From the NCBI RefSeq assembly GCF_900115545.1, contig NZ_FOWV01000015.1, positions 1 through 45,756 of the forward strand: 45,756 bases of DNA, written 5' to 3'. The translations under genes and the position numbers were made by a program. The first letter of the stretch is position 1. Every line of letters begins with the position of its first letter. The notes beneath the pieces are model-generated. The model did no database searches. It was not told the DNA's origin and saw only the letters and a list, made by a program, of their open reading frames with translations. Source of the DNA: Ralstonia sp. NFACC01 (lineage in GTDB: Bacteria; Pseudomonadota; Gammaproteobacteria; Burkholderiales; Burkholderiaceae). Of the stretch, positions 1 through 10,528 are shown in pieces.

Positions 1-336
1 CCTCCCCGCAACAAAAATCCAAGGCGCCATCTAGGGCAAGGGAAAAGCAAACCGTCGAACACGAAGCGAGCCACCACGGCCCGCTTTTTCGTTTGCACGG
101 GCATACCGAAGGTTTGGCCGTTCCTGCCCTAGATGGCACCTTCAATTTTCGTAAGCGGGCGGAAAAAAGGCGGGGAACTGTCTGAGCGCAGCGAGTTTTC
201 CCCGCCTCCGCCCGGTTACGAAAATTGAAGGAGTCTTTCGCCATCTCGGGCGCGCATTTCTTTGCTTACTTTCTTTGGGCAAGACCAAAGAAAGTGAGTC
301 AGCCCCGGCAGGGGATGAAACAAGGGATGCACCACC
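1..336. repeat. Composite inverted intergenic repeat A (left arm cut by window edge)
   Basis: The right arm is at 125-336. It opens with GCCCTAGATGGC at 126-137 and then folds into a long stem: TTTTCGTAA at 146-154 pairs with TTACGAAAA at 216-224, and GGCGGGGAA at 169-177 pairs with TTCCCCGCC at 198-206 around a 20-nt loop. The arm closes with GCCATCTCGGGC at 240-251, then carries an 11-bp hairpin at 269-295 and a CCCC-GGCA-GGGG hairpin at 303-314. The first 38 bases are the inner end of a second arm in the opposite orientation, of the other sequence subtype (see 13894-14102). Positions 39-124 are the spacer. No gene lies here. The outer end stops just short of the sdaA stop codon. Confidence 0.85.
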
Positions 337-353
337 AAGACCCAAACCAAAAA

Positions 354-1730
354 TCAGCACTCCACAATATTCACCGCCAACCCACCCCGCGCCGTCTCCT
401 TGTACTTCGTCTTCATATCCGCCCCCGTCTCCCGCATCGTCTTGATCACGGAGTCGAGCGAAACATAGTGCGTGCCATCCCCACGCAACGCCATGCGCGC
501 CGCATTCACGGCCTTCACAGACGCCATCGCATTGCGCTCAATACACGGAATCTGCACTAGCCCGCCCACCGGGTCGCACGTCAGCCCTAGGTTGTGCTCC
601 ATGCCGATCTCAGCCGCGTTTTCGACCTGGGCAGGCGTGCCCCCCAGCACCGCTGCCAGCGCCCCGGCAGCCATCGAACACGCCACGCCCACTTCGCCCT
701 GGCAGCCGACTTCCGCGCCGGAGATGGAGGCGTTCATCTTGTAGAGCATGCCGATGGCGCCGGCGGTGAGTAGGAAGTCCACGATGCCGTCGTCATTCGC
801 GCCGGGCACGAAGCGGTCGTAGTAATGCAGTACGGCCGGGATGATGCCCGCGGCGCCGTTGGTCGGCGCCGTGACGACGCGCCCGCCTGCGGCGTTCTCT
901 TCGTTCACGGCAATCGCATACAGATTCACCCAGTCGATGACTGACAGCGGATCGGACAGCGTGCGCTCGGCCTGCACCGTGAGCCGTGAATACAACTCGG
1001 CGGCACGGCGACGCACGTGGAACGGGCCCGGCAATTCGCCCTCCGTGCGGCACCCGCGGGCCACACATGCCTGCATCACGCGCCAGATGTTGAGCAGACC
1101 AGCGCGCACTTCAGCTTCCGTGCGCGACGTTAGTTCGTTTTCGAGCATCAGCCGGGCGATGGATTTGCCCGTCGATTCGCACATCGCCAGCAGTTCTTTG
1201 CCGCTGCGGAATGGATGCGGCAACTGGTCGTGCGCGGCCAGCACTTGCGTATTCGGCGCACCGGCCGTGACGACAAAGCCCCCGCCCACCGACAGGTAGC
1301 GCGCTTCGCGCAGCCGCTCGCCTGCGGCATCGAAGGCGTGGAACTTCATGCCGTTCGGATGTTCGGCCATCGCTTCGCGGCGATAGAAGGCGATGTGCTC
1401 CTTTTCGGTGAAGCGCACCGCGTGACGGCCCAGCAGCGACAGCGACTGCGACGCGCGCAGGGCCGCGAGCTTGTCTTCGATGGTGTCGGGGTCGATGGTG
1501 TCCGGCGCCTCGCCCATCAGGCCGAGGATGACGCCGCGATCGGTGCCGTGGCCCTTGCCGGTGGCGCCGAGTGAGCCATACAGCTCCACGCGCACGCTGG
1601 CGACTTGCGGCATCAGCCCATCGGCTTCGAGGGCGGAGGCGAACATCAGCGCGGCGCGCATCGGCCCGACGGTGTGCGAGCTGGACGGGCCAATGCCGAT
1701 CTTGAAGAGGTCGAAAACGGAAACAGCCAT
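354..1730 (-). CDS. sdaA: L-serine ammonia-lyase (L-serine dehydratase), iron-sulfur type
   Basis: Deaminates L-serine to pyruvate and ammonia in the cytosol using an oxygen-sensitive [4Fe-4S] cluster. The 458-residue protein begins [20 protein letters not shown], the usual N-terminus of single-chain SdaA, with the conserved [11 protein letters not shown] segment. The C-terminal half holds the cluster cysteines in [17 protein letters not shown] and [10 protein letters not shown]. The open frame runs 43 codons further upstream to 1859, but that part is basic and unlike the family, so I start at the ATG at 1728-1730. It lies 150 bp downstream of gcvP on the same strand. Glycine cleavage plus glyA gives serine, which SdaA drains to pyruvate, so co-transcription from the riboswitch promoter is plausible. 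The stop codon abuts repeat A. Confidence 0.96.
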   Translation of the reverse strand: MAVSVFDLFKIGIGPSSSHTVGPMRAALMFASALEADGLMPQVASVRVELYGSLGATGKGHGTDRGVILGLMGEAPDTIDPDTIEDKLAALRASQSLSLLGRHAVRFTEKEHIAFYRREAMAEHPNGMKFHAFDAAGERLREARYLSVGGGFVVTAGAPNTQVLAAHDQLPHPFRSGKELLAMCESTGKSIARLMLENELTSRTEAEVRAGLLNIWRVMQACVARGCRTEGELPGPFHVRRRAAELYSRLTVQAERTLSDPLSVIDWVNLYAIAVNEENAAGGRVVTAPTNGAAGIIPAVLHYYDRFVPGANDDGIVDFLLTAGAIGMLYKMNASISGAEVGCQGEVGVACSMAAGALAAVLGGTPAQVENAAEIGMEHNLGLTCDPVGGLVQIPCIERNAMASVKAVNAARMALRGDGTHYVSLDSVIKTMRETGADMKTKYKETARGGLAVNIVEC

Positions 1731-1809
1731 GGGGTGAGGCTCCGGGGGCGTTTTGCAAAAGGAGCGGGTCGGCTTGTGGCCGCCCGCACACGGGGTGTTC
1801 AGATGCAAA

Positions 1810-1866
1810 CGGCCGCCCCGTGGTGCGAGGCGGCCGCCTGAGGCGCGGCGCGATGACAATCGCGCC
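1810..1866 (-). other. Two hairpins in the gcvP-sdaA gap
   Basis: CGGCCGCC (1810-1817) pairs perfectly with GGCGGCCG (1829-1836). GGCGCGAT (1847-1854) pairs perfectly with ATCGCGCC (1859-1866). Neither is followed by a proper U-run on the minus strand. They look more like processing or partial-attenuation structures that tune sdaA relative to gcvP than full terminators; that role is inference. Confidence 0.5.
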
Positions 1867-1880
1867 TGGGGTCGCCGGCT

Positions 1881-4820
<2,940 letters not shown>

Positions 4821-4854
4821 GGCAAGGGCTCGAAATTCAGGCGATGCAGGCAAT

Positions 4855-4893
4855 GGCCGATGCGCAGCGCAGGTCAGGGCGCGCGCATCGGCC
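4855..4893 (-). other. Strong hairpin between gcvH and gcvP
   Basis: GGCCGATGCGC (4855-4865) and GCGCATCGGCC (4883-4893) form a perfect 11-bp stem with a 17-nt loop. No U-run follows. It may protect the 3' end of a gcvTH message or thin transcription into gcvP, which is needed in different stoichiometry from GcvH; this function is inferred. Confidence 0.55.
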
Positions 4894-4904
4894 GGAGGAT
4901 CGGC

Positions 4905-5285
4905 TTAGCCGATCTTGGCTTCGTAGTCAGCGGCCGACATCAGGGCGTTCACGTCGTCGGCGTTGGTCGGCTTGATCTTGAACAGCCAGGCCTCGTAGGC
5001 GCCAGCGTTCACGGATTCCGGCGCGCCGGCGGCGTCGGCGTTGTTGGCGATGATCTCGCCCGACACGGGGGCGTAGATGTCGGAGGCGGCCTTGACCGAC
5101 TCGACCACGGCAATCGCCTCGTCCTTGGCGACGGCGCGACCGGCTTCCGGCAGTTCCAGGAAGACGATGTCGCCCAGTGCGTCCTGCGCGAAGTCGGTGA
5201 TCCCGATGGTCAGCGTGCCGTCGGCTTCAACGCGGATCCACTCGTCGTGTTCGGTGTACTTCAGATCGGCGGGGACGTTGCTCAT
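4905..5285 (-). CDS. gcvH: Glycine cleavage system H protein (lipoyl carrier)
   Basis: Shuttles the methylamine group of glycine from GcvP to GcvT on a lipoyl arm. It has 126 residues, the normal length. The lipoylated lysine is in [14 protein letters not shown], and the [12 protein letters not shown] strand before it is typical. A GGAGA ribosome-binding site lies about 8 nt upstream of the ATG at 5283-5285. It is second in the operon, 47 bp after gcvT. Confidence 0.97.
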   Translation of the reverse strand: MSNVPADLKYTEHDEWIRVEADGTLTIGITDFAQDALGDIVFLELPEAGRAVAKDEAIAVVESVKAASDIYAPVSGEIIANNADAAGAPESVNAGAYEAWLFKIKPTNADDVNALMSAADYEAKIG

Positions 5286-5332
5286 GAAAGGTTTCTCCGG
5301 AAGATGGGTATGGGGGAATGCAGATTCGGTGT

Positions 5333-6460
5333 TCAGCTGACCAGCGCCTTGCCATTGCGCACGAACGGCAGTTTAACCACAGTCGCGGTCAACTTGCGGT
5401 CGCGAATTTCCACCTGCACGTCGGTGCCGATGGCCACGTCCTTGGGCAGGCGCGCCAGTGCGATGGAGAGCGACAGGCTCGGGCTGAACGTGCCGCTGGT
5501 GATCTCGCCGTCACCGGCGGTGGTGATGACCTTCTGGTGGGCGCGCAGCACGCCGCCCTTGTCGCGCAGGATCAGGCCGACGAACTGTTCGCGCTGGCCG
5601 CCGGCTTGCAGCGCGGCCTTGCCGGTGAAGTCGCGTTCGCTTTGCAGATCGACCGTCCAGGCGAGGCCGGCGTCGAGCGGCGAAACGTGCTCGTCCATGT
5701 CCTGGCCGTAGAGGTTCATGCCGGCTTCCAGGCGCAGCGTGTCGCGCGCGCCCAGGCCTGCCGGGCGCACACCTGCCTGCAGCAGGCGCTCCCACACGCC
5801 AGCGATCTGCGCGGCCGGCACGACCAGTTCGAAACCGTCTTCACCGGTGTAGCCGGTACGGGCCACCATGATTTCGCCCACGTTTTCCACGGTGACGAAG
5901 CCGGCGTTGAACGGCTTGAGCGCCTCGCCCACGGCCTGCGTGCCGGGCAGCGCCGTGTAAGTCTTGGCACGCGCATTCGGGCCTTGCACGGCGAGGATGC
6001 CCAGCGGCTCAGCGCCAGCGTTGTTGTCGGAGCGGCGCGGCGTGATCGTCACGTCGGTGCTGGCGGCGGCGTTCTGCGCGACGATCCACTCCAGGTCCGT
6101 CGGCGCGGTACCGGCGTTGACAACCAGGCGGAACCAGTCTTCGCGGAAGAAGTAGACGATCAGATCGTCGATCACGCCGCCCTTGGGGTTCAGCATGCAG
6201 CTGTAGAGCGCCTTGCCGGGCGTCTGCAGCTTGTCGACGTTGTTGGCGAGCAGCCCGCGCAGGAAATCACGCACGCGCGCGCCGGTGAGGTCGACCACGC
6301 ACATGTGCGAGACATCGAAGACGCCTGCGTCCTGGCGCACGGCGTGGTGCTCTTCGATCTGGGAGCCGTAGTTGACGGGCATGTCCCAGCCGCCAAAGTC
6401 GACCATGCGGGCGCCCAGCGAGCGGTGGATGGCATTGAGCGGCGTGTGTTGGAGCGTCAT
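5333..6460 (-). CDS. gcvT: Aminomethyltransferase, T protein of the glycine cleavage system
   Basis: Transfers the methylene group from aminomethyl-lipoyl-GcvH to tetrahydrofolate and releases ammonia. The 375 residues carry the family landmarks: [15 protein letters not shown] near the N-terminus, the folate-site region [13 protein letters not shown], and [11 protein letters not shown] in the middle. The ATG at 6458-6460 begins [18 protein letters not shown]. It is the first gene of the operon, directly behind the tandem glycine riboswitch and attenuator at 6526-6820, so expression should rise with glycine. Confidence 0.97.
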   Translation of the reverse strand: MTLQHTPLNAIHRSLGARMVDFGGWDMPVNYGSQIEEHHAVRQDAGVFDVSHMCVVDLTGARVRDFLRGLLANNVDKLQTPGKALYSCMLNPKGGVIDDLIVYFFREDWFRLVVNAGTAPTDLEWIVAQNAAASTDVTITPRRSDNNAGAEPLGILAVQGPNARAKTYTALPGTQAVGEALKPFNAGFVTVENVGEIMVARTGYTGEDGFELVVPAAQIAGVWERLLQAGVRPAGLGARDTLRLEAGMNLYGQDMDEHVSPLDAGLAWTVDLQSERDFTGKAALQAGGQREQFVGLILRDKGGVLRAHQKVITTAGDGEITSGTFSPSLSLSIALARLPKDVAIGTDVQVEIRDRKLTATVVKLPFVRNGKALVS

Positions 6461-6525
6461 GGAATCTCTCGGCTGAGCGCGCCGCCGTGGCTTGGGCGCG
6501 GCGCATGGATCGGGAACCAGAAAAG

Positions 6526-6596
6526 CAAAAAGGCCACCCGCGCAGCCTGATCCCTCATGGTGACGCCATGAAGATCAACAAGCTGCGCAGATGGCC
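6526..6596 (-). terminator. Attenuator terminator downstream of the glycine riboswitch
   Basis: On the minus strand GGCCATCTGCGCAGC (6582-6596) pairs with GCTGCGCGGGTGGCC (6532-6546), using two G-U pairs. The loop contains a further stem built from ATCA/TGAT and CATGG-tgacg-CCATG, giving one long hairpin. Five T residues (minus strand) follow immediately at 6527-6531. It sits between the second aptamer and gcvT and is best read as the expression platform. Confidence 0.85.
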
Positions 6597-6820
6597 CCTC
6601 TGTCCTTGGTACCTGAGAGATTGCGAAGCGGGGCGCATAGCGGTGCGCGCCGTTCGTGAGCCCCTTCGGTGGGCGCCCGCAGTGGTCGTGCGGCGCCAGC
6701 TCTCCAGAGTGCGGTCGGACGCATGTCCGCCGATCCGCCCGGTCCTGGATGCCTGAGAGTTTTCGGGTGCTACCCCTTCGGCGGCGCCTTGCCGTATACG
6801 GCGGGCACGCTCTCCCGGAT
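6597..6820 (-). promoter_or_regulatory. Tandem glycine riboswitch (two aptamers)
   Basis: Read on the minus strand, aptamer 1 (about 6741-6818) has GGGAGAGCGTGCCC, CCGAAGGGGTAGC and AACTCTCAGGCATCC. Aptamer 2 (about 6597-6710) has CTGGAGAGC, CCGAAGGGGCTCA and AATCTCTCAGGTACC, then GGACAGAGGGGCC. The pair of GAGAG, CGAAGGGG and CTCTCAGG blocks is diagnostic of the glycine riboswitch, and the double-aptamer form is the common one upstream of gcvT. Glycine binding is expected to turn the operon on by blocking the terminator at 6526-6596. Confidence 0.95.
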
Positions 6821-6911
6821 GGATGGGCGGAATTTACGGAAGGGGGATGGGATTGTCAATTGGGGGGGACTTGGCGGTTTCGGGTTGGGGGAGGGCTGGA
6901 TTTTTGTGCTT

Positions 6912-7225
6912 GTGGTCCATCCCTTGTTTCATCCCCTGCCGGGGCTGACTCACTTTCTTTGGTCTTGCCCAAAGAAAGTAAGCAAAGAAATGCGCGCCCG
7001 AGATGGCGAAAGACTCCTTCAATTTCCGTAACCGGGCGGAGACGGGGAAAACTCGCTGCGCTCAGACAGTTCCCCGTCTTTTTTCCGCCCGCTTACGAAA
7101 ATTGAAGGCGCCATCTAGGGCAGGACCGTCAAAGGCCAAAGACAACGGCCACACCGTCGGGGCGCGGGCGGGAGCGCCTTGTTCGGGGGTGGCCGGAGTG
7201 CGGGTGTGGCTGCTCTTGCTTTGAC
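6912..7225. repeat. Structured intergenic repeat B: one arm plus spacer, second arm missing
   Basis: The arm at 6912-7122 is in the opposite orientation to arm A. The outer hairpins are CCCC-TGCC-GGGG (6933-6944) and ACTTTCTTTGG/CCAAAGAAAGT (6952-6979). GACGGGGAA (7040-7048) pairs with TTCCCCGTC (7069-7077), closing a 20-nt loop. GCCATCTAGGGC ends the arm. The spacer 7123-7225 is itself flanked by GTCAAAG and CTTTGAC, with GCCACACC/GGTGTGGC inside, as in composite C/D. The expected second arm is absent: the next base pairs are the stop codon of the gene at 7226. Confidence 0.8.
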
Positions 7226-7552
7226 TTACTTGCCGATTTGGCGGCTGACCTGGTTTTCCTGCTGGTTCAGCGTGCGCTGTTCCTGTTTGGTGATGTGCCC
7301 GCCGTTTTGGGCGGCCATGTCGCGCTCTTCCTGGCGAATCTGGCGGTCTTCCTTGTGCAGCTGGCGCGCTTGGCTCTTGGTGATTTCGCCTTCCTTCACT
7401 TCGTTGTGGATGCGCTTGTTCTGGTTGGCGAGGCGGTGGTTGACCTCGGCGCGGCGCGGGTGGTCTTTTTGCCACTGCGTCTGGGCGAAGGCGCCGGTGG
7501 TGGCAGACAGGGCGACGGCGGTAACGGCCAGGGCTTTGACGATGCGGTTCAT
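7226..7552 (-). CDS. Small secreted, highly charged protein of unknown function
   Basis: It has 108 residues. It begins with a clear Sec signal peptide (MNRIVKALAVTAVALSATTG, cleavage after AFA) and leaves a mature protein of about 85 residues that is almost all polar and charged. The mature part is rich in Gln, Lys, Arg and Asn, includes HNEVKEGEITKSQARQLHKE, and is predicted helical. There is no cysteine and no recognisable enzyme motif. I recall similar small periplasmic proteins as hypothetical in Ralstonia and Burkholderia, but I do not know a function. It is monocistronic, divergent from rep, with its 3' end against repeat B. Confidence 0.8.
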   Translation of the reverse strand: MNRIVKALAVTAVALSATTGAFAQTQWQKDHPRRAEVNHRLANQNKRIHNEVKEGEITKSQARQLHKEDRQIRQEERDMAAQNGGHITKQEQRTLNQQENQVSRQIGK

Positions 7553-7827
7553 GGTGGATTCTCCGGTGGGCGGCCGACCGATTCAGCCGCTGTCCTGTCC
7601 ATAACGAGGTGCCGCGCATGGCCGCTTACGCGGTTCGTGTAACGGCGCGTAAGCGGTGTAACGCCCGTGCGAAAAAAGGGGGGGGCGCAAACGCATGCAG
7701 TGCGGCTTGGCGCACCTCCGTCAGGCTCGACGCAGGTGGCTTCTCGCAGGCTCAATCGATGCAAAGGCGCCGTGCTACCATCGCCCTCCGCTGTCGTTCC
7801 CGCCTGCTTTTCCTTCTGCCTGTTCCC

Positions 7828-9948
7828 ATGTCTTCCGGTCTTGCCCACGGGCTCAATGCTGCCCAATCCGAAGGTGTGCACTACCTCGACGGCCCGTGCC
7901 TCGTGCTGGCCGGGGCGGGCTCGGGCAAGACGCGCGTGATCACGCAGAAGATCGCGCACCTGATTCTGGACAAGGGCTTCGAGCCAAAGCACATCGCCGC
8001 GGTCACGTTCACCAACAAGGCGGCCAAGGAAATGCAGGAACGCGTGGCCAAGCTGATGGACGGCAAGACCCGCGAAGACGGCAAGCGCATTCCCATCAAG
8101 CAGTTGACGGTGTGTACGTTCCACTCGCTCGGTGTGCAGATTCTGCGGGCCGAAGCCGAGCACGTGGGCCTCAAGCCGCGCTTCTCGATCATGGATTCAG
8201 ATGATTGCTTCGGCATGATCCAGGAGCAGCTGGCGACCACCGACAAGCAGTTGATCCGCCGCGTGCAGAGCACGATCTCGCTGTGGAAGAACGGTCTGGT
8301 CGACCCGGACACCGCGATTGCCGAGGCGCTCGCCAACAACAACGTCGATGACCACCAGGCGGCGCTCGTCTATCGCAATTACGTTGCGACGCTGCACGCG
8401 TATCAGGCGGTGGATTTCGACGATCTGATCCGCATTCCCGCCGAGCTGTTCGCCCGCAATGAAGAGGTGCGGCTGAAGTGGCAGAACCGCCTGCGCTACT
8501 TCCTCGTCGACGAATACCAGGACACCAACGCCTGCCAGTACCAGCTACTGAAGCTGCTGGCGGGTGGCTCACACTTGCGTGCGCCGGCCTTCACGGCGGT
8601 GGGCGACGACGATCAGGCGATCTACGGCTGGCGCGGCGCCACGCTCGACAACCTCAAGCTGCTGCAGACGGATTTTCCGAACCTCAAAGTCATCAAGCTG
8701 GAGCAGAACTACCGCTCCACGGTGCGCATTTTGAATGCCGCCAACGCGGTCATCGCGCAGAACCCGAAGCTGTTCGAGAAGACGTTGTGGAGCGAGCACG
8801 GCATGGGCGACGCGATCAACGTGACCAGCGCCAATGACGAGGAGCACGAAGCCGAGAGCGTCGTCTTCAAGCTGTCCGCCCACAAGTTCGAGCGCCGTGC
8901 GCAGTTTCGGGATTACGCGATCCTGTATCGCGGCAACTTCCAGGCGCGCCTGTTTGAGCAGATCCTGCGCCGCGAGCGCATTCCGTATGTGCTCTCGGGC
9001 GGGCAGAGCTTTTTCGACAAGGCCGAGATCAAGGATCTGTGCGCCTATCTGCGGCTGATTGCCAATGCGGATGATGACCCTGCGTTCATCCGCGCCATCA
9101 CCACGCCCAAGCGCGGTGTGGGCAATGCGACGCTGGAGGTGCTGGGTTCGTTCGCGGGGCAGGCCAAGGTGTCGCTGTTCGAGGCTGCGATGATGGGCGG
9201 CATCGAAGCGCAACTCGCGCCGCGCCAGCTGGAGCCGCTGCGGGTGTTCTGCGAATTCATCGTGCGGCTCTCGGACCGCGCTGCCAAGGAGCCCGCCGCC
9301 ACGCTGCTCGACGAGATGATGGAAGGCATCCACTACGAGGCCTACCTGTACGACACCTACGACGAGCGCCAGGCCCAGAACAAATGGACCAACGTGCTGG
9401 AGTTCCTCGACTGGCTCAAGCGCAAGGGCACCAAGCCCGAGAAGGATGACGACGAAGAGGCCACCGGTTTCGACAACGCCGATGGCCTGATGGACGCCGG
9501 CAAGAACCTGCTGGAGCTCACGCAGACCATCGCGCTGATCAGCATGCTCGAAGGCAAGGAAGAGGACCCGGATGCGGTGCGTCTTTCAACGCTGCATGCG
9601 AGCAAGGGGCTGGAGTATCCGCACGTGTTCCTGGTGGGCGTGGAAGAGGGCATCCTGCCGCACTGCCGCGAAGACGATGATCTGACCGACGAGAAGATCG
9701 AAGAAGAGCGGCGGTTGATGTATGTGGGCATCACGCGGGCGCAGCGCAGCCTGCATATCAGCTGGTGCAAGAAGCGCAAGCGGGCGCGGGAGACGGTGGT
9801 GTGCGAGCCGTCGCGCTATATCGCTGAGATGAAGCTTGGGGAGGATGCCGGGCCGACGCCTGAAGACACGATGCCGGCGATGTCGCCGAAGGATCGGTTG
9901 GGGGCGTTGAAGGGGTTGTTGGCGGCTAAGAAGCCGGTGGTTTCCTGA
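7828..9948 (+). CDS. rep: ATP-dependent DNA helicase Rep (UvrD/Rep superfamily 1)
   Basis: A 3'-5' helicase that helps replication forks pass protein roadblocks. All SF1A motifs are visible in the 706-residue protein: Walker A GAGSGKT (motif I), VDEYQDTN (II), GDDDQAIYGWRGA (III), LEQNYRS (IV), TLHASKGLEYPHVFLVGVEE (V) and ERRLMYVGITRAQ (VI). The GDDDQ-IYGWRGA form and the length near 700 favour Rep over UvrD. The frame is open back to 7609, but that part is low-complexity and not family-like. The ATG at 7828 gives MSSGLAHGLNAAQSEGVHYL, the right Rep N-terminus. Repeat C begins 9 bp after the stop. Confidence 0.93.
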   Translation: MSSGLAHGLNAAQSEGVHYLDGPCLVLAGAGSGKTRVITQKIAHLILDKGFEPKHIAAVTFTNKAAKEMQERVAKLMDGKTREDGKRIPIKQLTVCTFHSLGVQILRAEAEHVGLKPRFSIMDSDDCFGMIQEQLATTDKQLIRRVQSTISLWKNGLVDPDTAIAEALANNNVDDHQAALVYRNYVATLHAYQAVDFDDLIRIPAELFARNEEVRLKWQNRLRYFLVDEYQDTNACQYQLLKLLAGGSHLRAPAFTAVGDDDQAIYGWRGATLDNLKLLQTDFPNLKVIKLEQNYRSTVRILNAANAVIAQNPKLFEKTLWSEHGMGDAINVTSANDEEHEAESVVFKLSAHKFERRAQFRDYAILYRGNFQARLFEQILRRERIPYVLSGGQSFFDKAEIKDLCAYLRLIANADDDPAFIRAITTPKRGVGNATLEVLGSFAGQAKVSLFEAAMMGGIEAQLAPRQLEPLRVFCEFIVRLSDRAAKEPAATLLDEMMEGIHYEAYLYDTYDERQAQNKWTNVLEFLDWLKRKGTKPEKDDDEEATGFDNADGLMDAGKNLLELTQTIALISMLEGKEEDPDAVRLSTLHASKGLEYPHVFLVGVEEGILPHCREDDDLTDEKIEEERRLMYVGITRAQRSLHISWCKKRKRARETVVCEPSRYIAEMKLGEDAGPTPEDTMPAMSPKDRLGALKGLLAAKKPVVS

Positions 9949-9957
9949 GTTCTTTGT

Positions 9958-10355
9958 TGGTGGTCTATTCCCCTTTCGTTCCCTGCCGGGACCGACTTAC
10001 TTTTCTTTGTCTTGCCAAAGAAAAGTAAGCAAAAGAAAGGCGCGCCCGAGATGGCGACCCACTCCTTGAATTTGCGTAACCGGGCGGAGAACGGGAAAAC
10101 TCGCTGCGCTCAAACAGTTCCCGTTCTTTTTTCCGCCCGCTTACGAAAATTCAAGGCGCCATCAAGGGCTCAACGTCAAAAGGCAAAGGCCAACCCATCG
10201 TGAGGTTGGCCTTGTCGTTTGGGTTGGCGCCCAGATGGTTCGGCTTTTGTCCTTTGACTTTCCTGCCCTAGATGGCGCCTTTCTTTGCTTACTTTCTTTG
10301 GCAAGACAAAGAAAGTGAGTCAGCCCCGGCAGGGGATGAAACAAGGGATGCACCG
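9958..10355. repeat. Composite intergenic repeat C/D with a deleted right arm
   Basis: Arm C (9958-10170) is full length. It has a TCCC-TGCC-GGGA hairpin, an 11-bp ACTTTTCTTTG/CAAAGAAAAGT hairpin at 9999-10026, and GAACGGGAA/TTCCCGTTC closing the 20-nt loop. The spacer 10171-10262 has GTCAAAAGG near its left end and CCTTTGAC near its right, so it folds back on itself. Arm D (10262-10355) keeps the inner GCCCTAGATGGCGCC and the two outer hairpins but lacks the whole main stem. The junction is at a shared GCGCC. The composite fills the rep-hemN gap down to the hemN promoter. Confidence 0.85.
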
Positions 10356-10458
10356 ACAACCCAAAACCCAAAAAACACCCATCAGCCCCCAGCCCTGTTG
10401 TGCCGCCGTGACGACCCGCGTGCCGCACACAACGCTTTGGAACACGCGTTGACCGACG

Positions 10459-10500
10459 TTGACACACATCAACGCGGAGCCCACATCGCGGTTTTAGGAT
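10459..10500 (+). promoter_or_regulatory. FNR/ANR-type site and -10 element of hemN
   Basis: TTGAC-ACAC-ATCAA at 10459-10472 matches the FNR consensus TTGAT-N4-ATCAA at 9 of 10 positions. TAGGAT at 10495-10500 is a good -10 hexamer. The resulting start near 10507 puts the site centre (10465.5) at about -41.5, the class II activator position, with the hemN ATG about 22 nt downstream. Anaerobic activation is the inferred outcome and fits the gene. Confidence 0.8.
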
Positions 10501-10528
10501 GAACTATCGCCCCCACTAGAACCGCCCC

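Noticed and set aside
225-560. A 111-codon frame beginning inside repeat A
   Set aside because: Its first 35 residues are translated repeat shared with other copies and the rest is antisense to sdaA.
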